From positions 1 to 6,827 of the forward strand of contig JALWDV010000763.1 in NCBI GenBank assembly GCA_027036755.1: 6,827 nucleotides of DNA. The letters run 5' to 3'. Below are positions 1 through 5,900 of this stretch, piece by piece. The notes under the pieces were generated by a model, which was not told where the DNA came from, searched no databases, and was given only the letters and a program-made list of their open reading frames with translations. The position numbers and the translations under genes were made by a program. The DNA is from Anaerolineae bacterium. GTDB lineage: Bacteria > Chloroflexota > Anaerolineae > J102. How positions within the stretch are numbered: position 1 is the first letter of the stretch; the number at the start of each line of letters is the position of its first letter.

Positions 1-183
1 GATTTAACCTCTCTTTTCACCCTTTTCTCGCCTCTTCTCAATCGTTTTGTTAATGTGCTCAGCTTGATGTCGCCATCAAGTCGCTACCACTTGCCCTCTT
101 TTTAGCGGAAACTAAAGTCTTTTCCCCCTCCGAAATTTTTATCAGAGGGCGCAACCGTCAAATCGCTGTAGACAAGAAGCTTC

Positions 184-492
184 TTATGGAATGAACAGCG
201 AGCCCCCAAAAATCGGCGTGGCGATGGTGATCCACTTTTTGAGACGCCCGGGCTGGATGCGTTTATCGAGCATCACGCCCAGGCCGTTTGATTTCGCTGA
301 AATCCAGGGCTTTGCGCCAGCGGACGCCGTTGATGATGTTCAGGGGCAGCGCTAACACAGCCACCAGGGCGCGGCCAGCTGAATCCCCACCAACTGCACC
401 AGGATGGGCATGGCCCCCAGGGAAAAGCCAAAGCCCGACAGGCTCTGCTGGAAGGCAGCGACGAAGATGATGAAGGCGATGATGATAGCCAT
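184..492 (-). pseudogene. Broken TSUP-family (TauE/SafE-like) membrane permease remnant
   Basis: Read on the minus strand from an ATG at 492-490. The first ~40 residues are a hydrophobic segment followed by FQQSLSGFGFSLGAMP, which resembles the first helix and conserved Gly/Phe loop of TSUP permeases (anion or sulfite/organosulfonate exporters). The frame hits a TAG at 354-352. Shifting by one base near 371 restores a continuation (ALPLNIINGVRWRKALDF), and a second shift near 272 returns to the original frame, giving LDKRIQPGRLKKW and a hydrophobic end before TAA at 186-184. The two shifts compensate exactly. TSUP proteins usually have about 250 residues and this one has about 100, so the N-terminal part seems joined to the C-terminal helix with the middle lost. 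There is no good ribosome site upstream. The family assignment comes from pattern recognition only, and the C-terminal part is the less certain half. It is unlikely to make a working transporter. Confidence 0.55.
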
Positions 493-600
493 AGGAAGCA
501 GAAGGTGAATGCGGAGGTGCTGCTTTGAAAATAGAATGATAGAATGATCGCTGGTTGCAGAAAGATTGGCAAATCCCACGTTTGGCGAATCTGCAACGGG

Positions 601-657
601 CGTGATTCGTAATGCGTAATGCGTGAGGTCGTCACGCATCACGTATCACGCATTACG
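601..657. repeat. Palindrome built from 7-bp iterations (cgtaatg type)
   Basis: Two 26-bp arms (601-626 and 632-657) are inverted copies matching at 21 of 26 positions around a 5-nt spacer (ggtcg), with the inner 8 bp perfect. Each arm is itself a run of 7-bp units of the form cgtRatK (cgtgatt, cgtaatg, cgtaatg, cgtgagg). It could form a strong hairpin in RNA or a cruciform. Open reading frames through it are repeat artefacts. Confidence 0.8.
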
Positions 658-665
658 TCTCTCCT

Positions 666-749
666 ACGTCATTTCGAGGGAGCGCAGCGACCGAGAAATC
701 CCCTTGCTAACGAGGAGATTTCTCCTCCCTGGGGTCGTCGAAATGACGT
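666..749. repeat. 84-bp palindromic intergenic repeat, copy 1
   Basis: The ends are perfect 12-bp inverted repeats, acgtcatttcga (666-677) and tcgaaatgacgt (738-749). Inside them gagaaatc (693-700) pairs with gatttctc (717-724), and gaggga next to the left end faces tccctc-like bases near the right end. This nested layout matches the common REP-like class of short palindromic elements that carry no gene. A diverged relative lies at 1221-1326. There is no coding content. Confidence 0.8.
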
Positions 750-760
750 AACAAGGGAGT

Positions 761-814
761 TTCATCGGTACCGGTGCAGGGACGCCTGCCATCGGACTGC
801 TTTGAAAATAGAAC
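761..814 (+). repeat. 54-bp direct repeat, copy 1
   Basis: Starts ttcatcggtaccggtgc and ends aaaatagaac. It aligns without gaps to 890-943, with about three quarters of bases identical. The middle of each copy is a GC-rich segment with short self-complementarity. In each case the repeat ends on the first bases of an inverted-repeat element (cacggat type here, cgcagat type at copy 2), so repeat plus palindrome look like one recurring module. Confidence 0.7.
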
Positions 815-883
815 ACGGATGAACACAGAAAAACACGGATAATTCAAAAAATCTGTGACCGAAGGCCGTGTCAATCCGTGTCC
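811..883. repeat. cacggat-type imperfect inverted repeat
   Basis: The left arm begins gaacacggatgaacac (811-826). The right arm gtgtcaatccgtgtcc (868-883) is its inverted copy with 3 mismatches in 16. The interior holds further cacaga/cacggat words on the left and an atctgtg word on the right, so pairing could extend inward. This word family is, from memory, a common intergenic repeat in environmental Chloroflexota and some other phyla. It is not coding. Confidence 0.7.
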
Positions 884-889
884 TCGTCT

Positions 890-943
890 TTCATCGGTAT
901 CGGCGCGGGCTCGCCCGTCGTTGGACTGTTCCGTAAATAGAAC
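890..943 (+). repeat. 54-bp direct repeat, copy 2
   Basis: Gapless partner of 761-814, starting 129 bp downstream. The edges (ttcatcggta at the start, aaatagaac at the end) are conserved, while the central GC-rich part has drifted with changes that partly keep local complementarity. It runs directly into the cgcagat-type inverted repeat that begins at 940. Confidence 0.7.
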
Positions 944-993
944 GCAGATGACGCAGAAAAAGCCGATCGACGCAGATAAAAACAGATAAAATC

Positions 994-1168
994 AGTAACT
1001 GCTAAGGTCGTTTTCGCTTGAATTAACCTGACAGGTTCCTTTGGCTACGATTCAAAGCCTTACGCGCTTTGTTGCTGGCTGAAAATATCACATCTTACCG
1101 CCAGGGGTGCGGGAACCTGTCAGGTTTGAGTGGGAAAAGACACCAACTGGCATACGTTAGCAGTTACT
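994..1168. mobile_element. 175-bp MITE-like insertion with 12-bp TIRs and 6-bp target duplication
   Basis: The terminal inverted repeats are perfect, agtaactgctaa (994-1005) and ttagcagttact (1157-1168). The element is flanked on both sides by the direct repeat aaaatc (988-993 and 1169-1174), as expected for a target-site duplication. It sits inside another repeat, whose two halves join cleanly when it is removed. There is no open reading frame of note, so it would be non-autonomous and depend on a transposase elsewhere. Internally it carries two oppositely oriented 15-bp copies of an aacctg-N-caggtt motif. I do not recognise the parent insertion-sequence family from the termini. Confidence 0.75.
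1025..1126. repeat. Internal inverted pair of aacctg-N-caggtt palindromes
   Basis: Positions 1025-1039 (aacctgacaggttcc) and 1112-1126 (ggaacctgtcaggtt) are exact 15-bp inverted copies. Each also contains a 13-bp palindrome (6 bp, one central base, 6 bp). They therefore give a perfect long-range stem within the MITE-like element as well as two small local hairpins. The palindrome could be a protein binding site for the mobilising enzyme, but this is inference. Confidence 0.7.
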
Positions 1169-1220
1169 AAAATCAAGATGATCTGCGAGAATCTGCGGGC
1201 ATCAGATGTGCCTGCGTTCC

Positions 1221-1326
1221 ATATTTCGAGGGAACGCAGTGACCGAAAGGTGCGACGCACTTGAGCCTGCGGTAAGTGAGTCGCACCTGGGAGCTTCCCT
1301 CCTCTCTGCGGTCGTCGGAATGATGT
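1221..1326. repeat. Diverged copy 2 of the gtcatttcgag palindromic repeat
   Basis: The left end (atatttcgagggaacgcag) and right end (gtcgtcggaatgatgt) correspond to the edges of the 666-749 element with several substitutions, and the bases after both copies are alike (gtaacaagg against gtaaccagg). The centre differs: aggtgcgac (1248-1256) pairs perfectly with gtcgcacct (1280-1288) in place of the gagaaatc/gatttctc pair. The outer frame is kept while the inner stem is replaced. Confidence 0.65.
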
Positions 1327-1350
1327 AACCAGGGCTATACTGAAAAAACC

Positions 1351-1463
1351 TTACACCACGGAGGCATAGAGCACACGGAGGAAGAAAAAGGTGAGACTTG
1401 GAGAGGAATTTCTCTGTGAACTACCTCTATTTTCTCCGTGTCCTCCGTGTCTCTGTGGTGAAA
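1351..1463. repeat. ccacggagg-type imperfect inverted repeat
   Basis: The left arm 1351-1382 and right arm 1432-1463 are inverted copies matching at 25 of 32 positions, enclosing about 49 nt. The arms are made of caccacggagg/cacggagga words and their complements (ctccgtgtcctccgtgtctc). Such repeats often yield spurious predicted proteins rich in HRDTEDTE or similar, which is the case for the frames crossing this stretch. I see no gene in it. Confidence 0.75.
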
Positions 1464-1930
1464 TGACCTTTTTGCAGTGGAGCCAACCAGGCGTTTCCAT
1501 CGATGTCGGCGAGCTTTTGCTCGGGCAATGTCGCACAACTTTCATCGATGGACAACTGCCCTCGGACGACGCGAGCGTTTTCGCGTTCCCTGAATTCACG
1601 AACCGACAGAAATACGGATACAATTAGAGGCTGTTGACAACTGCTAACGTACTTGACTTTAATCCGCCAGAAGCTACGAAGGAATGGCGTGGTTCACATG
1701 GACGCTTTGTAGCCTGACAAATTGGCTGTAAGAGAATGGATATCGGATACTGGGGATATTGAGGATATTGCCCCTGTCACGGGGTGATTCGAATGCCCAA
1801 GCGCCGAATATCAACTATCCTGCGGCGAAAGACCTGGCAGAATTTGTCAAGTTCCCAATGGCAAAAATGAACCATGCCCTTTTCGTAATAAATTCCGAGT
1901 TTTGAGCCGTCATCCCGACGACCAAAGGAA
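1464..1930. other. Gene-free stretch upstream of mtnP
   Basis: No frame here gives a protein I recognise, and none has a convincing ribosome site. A perfect 9-bp inverted pair (ccatcgatg at 1497-1505, catcgatgg at 1543-1551) and a gagc-tttt-gctc hairpin (1511-1522) are the clearest structures in the first part. The later part holds ggatat iterations (1738-1769) and a possible closing stem gatatt/aatatc (1764-1769, 1807-1812) around a cccc/gggg hairpin. I cannot match it to a known riboswitch or RNA family. Confidence 0.4.
1634..1663 (+). promoter_or_regulatory. Candidate sigma-70-type promoter
   Basis: TTGACA (1634-1639) is a perfect -35 box, followed after 18 bp by TTTAAT (1658-1663), one base off TATAAT. 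It points towards mtnP but lies about 280 bp before its start, which would leave a long leader. The stretch overlaps a 13-bp match to the MITE end (1639-1651), so the resemblance may be incidental. No activity can be inferred from sequence alone. Confidence 0.3.
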
Positions 1931-1935
1931 GGAGG
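1931..1935 (+). promoter_or_regulatory. Shine-Dalgarno site of mtnP
   Basis: ggagg at 1931-1935 lies 5 nt before the ATG at 1941, in a purine-rich run. It decides the start: an in-frame TTG at 1902 would add 13 residues, would place this site inside the coding sequence, and has no comparable site of its own. Confidence 0.75.
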
Positions 1936-1940
1936 CTCCC

Positions 1941-2807
1941 ATGACCGAAACAATCCGCATCGGCGTTATCGGCGGCAGCGGCGTTTATGACCTGCCCGGA
2001 CTCACGGATGTCGAAGAAATCAACATCCAAACGCCCTTTGGCGCTCCCAGCGACAAATACATCCTTGGAACCGTTCACGGGGAGCGGGTGGCGTTTCTGG
2101 CCCGGCACGGACGCGGCCACCTCATCAATCCCACCAAAGTCAATTATCGCGCCAACATCTGGGGCTTCAAGTCGCTGGGCGTGGAATATCTCATCTCGAT
2201 GAACGCGTGCGGCTCGCTCAAAGAGGAGATCGAGCCCGGACACATCGTCATTCCCGATCAACTCTTCGATCGCACCCGGCGGCGGGCGACCAGTTTCTTC
2301 GATGAGCCGGGACTGGTGGTTCACGCCTCGGTGGCCGACCCCATCTGTCCCAACCTGGCCGACATCCTTCATCGGGCCGTGGCCGCCACCGGCAAGACCG
2401 TGCACAAGGGCGGCGATTTCGTCATCATCGAAGGCCCGCGCTTCAGCACCAAATCCGAAAGCCGGGTTTTCCGGCAACTGGGATTTTCCATCATCGGCAT
2501 GACCGCCATCCCCGAGGCTTTTCTGGCCCGCGAAGCGGGCATATCCTACGCCATCATCGCCCATGTCACCGATTATGACGTCTGGCACGAAAGCCTGGAG
2601 CCGGTCACCGTCGAGATGGTGATCAAAACGCTGCTGGATAACGCGGCCGCGGCGCAACAGGCCACCCTCAACGCCATCGAGATGCTGAAAGGCGCACCGC
2701 CAACGCCCTGGGCCGACGCGCTGAAGGACGCGATCATCACCAATCGCAACAAAATTCCCCAGGAATTGAAAGGAAAATACCAACTTCTCATCGGCAAGTA
2801 TCTCTAA
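1941..2807 (+). CDS. mtnP: S-methyl-5'-thioadenosine phosphorylase
   Basis: Cytoplasmic enzyme of the methionine salvage pathway. It splits 5'-methylthioadenosine with phosphate into adenine and 5-methylthioribose-1-phosphate, removing a by-product of polyamine and other SAM-dependent synthesis. The protein has 288 residues, close to the ~283 of human MTAP, and aligns with it along its whole length. Visible family motifs: the N-terminal phosphate loop GVIGGSGVYD (8-17), TPFGAPSD (31-38), ARHGRGH (54-60), KVNYRANIW (66-74), ACGSLKEEI (89-97), the PNP/MTAP family 2 signature EGPRFSTKSESRVFR (164-178), GMTAIPEAFLAREAGI (186-201) and TDYDVW (210-215). Asp211 and Asp213 are the pair that recognises the 6-amino group in MTAP, whereas 6-oxopurine PNPs carry Asn there, so adenine-type substrates are expected. 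The ATG at 1941 is chosen for its Shine-Dalgarno site. The nuclease gene follows after 30 bp without a terminator. No other methionine-salvage gene lies in the window. Confidence 0.93.
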   Translation: MTETIRIGVIGGSGVYDLPGLTDVEEINIQTPFGAPSDKYILGTVHGERVAFLARHGRGHLINPTKVNYRANIWGFKSLGVEYLISMNACGSLKEEIEPGHIVIPDQLFDRTRRRATSFFDEPGLVVHASVADPICPNLADILHRAVAATGKTVHKGGDFVIIEGPRFSTKSESRVFRQLGFSIIGMTAIPEAFLAREAGISYAIIAHVTDYDVWHESLEPVTVEMVIKTLLDNAAAAQQATLNAIEMLKGAPPTPWADALKDAIITNRNKIPQELKGKYQLLIGKYL

Positions 2808-2823
2808 CGTTCCTCACGCTTTC

Positions 2824-2830
2824 AAAGGAG
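2824..2830 (+). promoter_or_regulatory. Shine-Dalgarno site of the nuclease gene
   Basis: aaaggag at 2824-2830 is a near-perfect anti-16S complement with 7 nt to the ATG at 2838. It lies within the 30-bp gap after mtnP. The gap has no stem-loop and no promoter-like boxes, which favours transcription together with mtnP. Confidence 0.75.
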
Positions 2831-2837
2831 AAAGAAA

Positions 2838-2930
2838 ATGAACGGTTACAGAAGGATGAAATGGGTATTGGTTCTGGCCATTGTTCTGGGACTGGGCCTG
2901 GCGCTGGCGGGAGCGCGGCCCAGCATGGCC
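2838..2930 (+). other. Signal peptide of the nuclease
   Basis: Residues 1-8 hold three basic residues (Arg5, Arg6, Lys8). Residues 9-25 are an unbroken hydrophobic core (WVLVLAIVLGLGLALAG). An S-M-A motif at 29-31 fits the small-X-small rule for signal peptidase I, giving cleavage after Ala31. There is no lipobox cysteine and no twin-arginine motif of the S-R-R-x-F-L-K kind, so Sec export is expected. Confidence 0.85.
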
Positions 2931-5900
2931 ACAAGTGGAACTCGCGCCCGGCTCGATTCCAAAATCCTGATCAACGAATTCATCGTCACCCCCACATCCT
3001 CCGAGGCCATCGAGCTGTGCAACCCCGGCGATAGCAGCATCGACATCAGCGGATGGGCCATCGAGGCCACCTCCGCCGGCGGGACCGCAATCACCACCAT
3101 CAACGCCGGCGTCAGCGTGCCCGCACATGGCTACGTCGTCATCGACGACAACAACACGGATGGAATCAGCCTGCCCAACGCCGGAGTCGAGCTGAGCCTG
3201 AAGGACGACTCGGGAAGCACCCTGGACACGGCGGGCTACGGCAGCTTCGGGGCGGCGCCCAAGCCCGAATACAAATTCTCCACCGCCCGCACACCCGATT
3301 GCACCGACACCGATGACGACGCGGCTGACTTCAACACCGATCCAACGCCCACCATGGGCGCGGCCAACGACGCGGCGGCATCAAAGCTGGGCTCCGGCGC
3401 CGTCACCATCAACGAAGTGGACGCCAACTCGGGCGGGCAGTTCATCGAGCTGTACAACAGCGGAACCACTGCGGTCGACATCAGCGGCTGGCGCATCTCG
3501 GTGGATGATTCCTACGACATCCCCACCGGAACCAGCATCCCCGCCCAGGGTTTCTGGGTGCTGAATGAGGGCGACTTCCCCCATTACTTCCATCTGGATA
3601 GCGACAAGGACAACGTCTATCTCTTCAACAGCGCGCTGGAGCGGATGGATCAGGTTGGTTGGGACGCGGCCGCTGGCGGCTCATGGAACCGGGTTCCCGA
3701 TGGTGCAGGAAGCAACAACGGCTGGAAGCAGAGCCACACGCCCCTGACGGACCAGGCTCCGACCAAAGGCGCCACCAATCAGCCAGGAAGCGGAGGCGGC
3801 GACACAGCCAATCCGGGCGATGTGCTCATCAACGAATTCATCGTCACCCCCACTTCGTCCGAAGCCATCGAAGTGTGCAACGCCACCAATGCAGAACTGG
3901 ATCTCAGCGGCTGGGTCATCGACTGGGGCTACGGCTCCACCACGGTGGATAATGGCGTCAAGCTCCCGGCCAACGGCTATCTGGTGCTGGATGACAGCAA
4001 CACCGGCAACATCAGCCTCTCCAACGCTGGCGCGATCCTCTCCATCAAGGATGTCGACAGCACCGTCATCGATGATGTGGGCTACGGCAACAAGGGCGCC
4101 GCGCCCAAGCCCGAATACAAATTCTCCACCGCCCGCACACCCGATTGCACCGACACCGATGACGACGCGGCTGACTTCAACACCGATCCAACGCCCACCA
4201 TGGGCGCGGCCAATGACGCGGCGGCCTCAAAGCTGGGCTCCACCCCGGTCACCATCAACGAAGTGGACGCCAAACCGGGCGAGCAGTTCATCGAGCTGTA
4301 CAACAGCAGCGACGCCGAAGTCGACATCAGCGGCTGGCGCATCTCGGTGGATGACTCTTACGACATTCCCGCCGGAACCAGCATTCCCGCCCGGGGTTTC
4401 TGGGTGGTGGATGAAGCCGACTTCCCCCGTTACTTCCATCTGGATGAGAATGGCGACAACGTCTATCTCTTTAACGACGCGCTGGAGCGGGTGGATCAGC
4501 TCGGCTGGGATCAGGCGGCAGGATCATCCTGGAACCGCCTGCCCGACGGCGCGGGAAGCAATGACGGCTGGCAACAGAGCCAGACGCCCCTCATCCCCCT
4601 GGACCCCACCCGCCAGGCGAGCAACCAGGCGACTTTCACATACATCCACGAAGTGCAGGGCGCACAGCATCTTTCGCCCTATGAAGGACAACATGTCAAA
4701 AACGTTTACGGCGTTGTGACAGCGACGGACAGCCGCGGTTTCTGGATGCAAACGCCCGACGCCGACGTGGACGCCAGCGACGCCACCTCGGAGGGCATTT
4801 ACGTGTATGTTGGCAGGAACGGCCCGGGCGTGGACAAAGGCGACGAGGTGCTGGTGACCGCAGACGTTTCGGAATACTATCCGGGCGGCTACGGCACGGG
4901 CAATCTCTCCATCACCGAGCTGAGCCATCCCAGCATCGCCACCCTTTCGCATGGCAACGCCCTGCCCAGCCCCACCATCTTGGGCGAAGGGGGACGCATC
5001 CCGCCCAACATGATCATCGACAATGATTCCGCAGGCGACGTCAACAGCACCCCCAATTTTGATCCCGACCAGGATGGCATCGACTTCTACGAATCGGTGG
5101 AAGGCATGTTGGTGCAGATCGACAACGCCGTGGCGGTGGGACCCACCAATAAATATGGCGAGATTCCGGTCGCAGGCGACAACGGCGCCCACGCCAGCGT
5201 CCGCACCATGCGCGGCGGCCTGGCCATCCGTCCCGACGATTTCAATCCCGAACGCATCATCATCGACGATGCGCTTTACGCGGACGAACCCCAGGTGACC
5301 ACCGGAGATAAATTCACCGCCCCCATCCTGGGCGTGATGCACTACAGCTATGGCAACTTCAAGGTGCTGAATCCCGATCCGCTGCCCCCGGCCGAAGCGG
5401 GCGGGCTGATGCAGGAAGTCGCCGGGCCCGCTTACGGCAAGCTCACCATCGCCACCTTCAACCTGGAGAATCTCGATCCGGGCGACGGTAAATTCCCCGA
5501 TCTGGCCGAGATCATCGTCAACAACCTGCGCTCGCCCGACATCATCGGCGTGGAAGAAGTGCAGGATAACAGCGGGCGCACCGATGACGGCACAGTGGAC
5601 GCCAGCCTCACCTTCCAGATGCTCATCGACGCCATCCAGGCTGCGGGCGGCCCGGAGTATGACTTCCGGCAGATCAACCCCGAAAACAACATGGACGGCG
5701 GTCAGCCGGGCGGCAACATCCGCGTGGGCTTCATCTTCCGACCCGACCGGGTGACGTTCGTGGATCATCCCGGCGGCGACGCCGCCACCCCCACCGATGT
5801 GGCCATGACGCCCAATGGCCCGGAGCTCACCCTCAGCCCCGGCCGCGTCGATCCCAACAACCCTGCGTTCAGCGGCGATAGCGCTCTCGGCTACGAGCCC

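Larger units (their letters stand above)
940..1219. repeat. cgcagat-type inverted repeat, split by an insertion
   Basis: The outer ends gaacgcag (940-947) and ctgcgttc (1212-1219) are perfect 8-bp inverted repeats. The left half carries several cgcagat/acagat words and the right half several atctgcg words, as in the cacggat element at 811-883. The two halves are separated by the MITE-like element at 994-1168. Removing that element and one copy of its 6-bp flank restores an unbroken inverted repeat of about 99 bp. Confidence 0.75.

Noticed and set aside
126..149. Hairpin ccctc...gaggg as a terminator
   Set aside because: It has only 5 bp of stem with a long loop and no T-run on either strand, and it cannot be tied to an intact gene.
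601..1465. CRISPR array
   Set aside because: The repeats differ in sequence, are mostly inverted, and are not regularly spaced by unique spacers.
1466..1680. Long open frame on the minus strand (includes LSIDESCATLPEQKLADIDGNAW) and a plus-strand frame ending at 1627
   Set aside because: There is no ribosome site on either strand, no family I recognise, and the frames run into the ccacggagg inverted repeat. It could be an old gene fragment, but I cannot support a call.
1764..1812. tRNA-Asp-like segment (ctgtcac anticodon-loop-like bases followed by attcgaat T-loop-like bases)
   Set aside because: The anticodon stem pairs only over 3 bp, the variable region is missing, the T-stem lacks the closing G-C pair, and no acceptor or D arm can be found around it. 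At most it is a remnant, and chance is as likely.
1902..1940. Upstream in-frame TTG start for mtnP
   Set aside because: The 13 extra residues are not part of the MTAP fold, and the Shine-Dalgarno site sits between this TTG and the ATG at 1941.
1815..2783. 322-codon minus-strand frame opposite mtnP
   Set aside because: It is a shadow of the GC-rich mtnP coding sequence. It has low complexity, no domain and no ribosome site, while the plus strand is a clear MTAP.
3820..4719. 299-codon plus-strand frame overlapping the lamin-tail region
   Set aside because: It is out of frame with the nuclease and rich in Ser/Pro/Thr/Arg, as expected from a shifted GC-rich frame.
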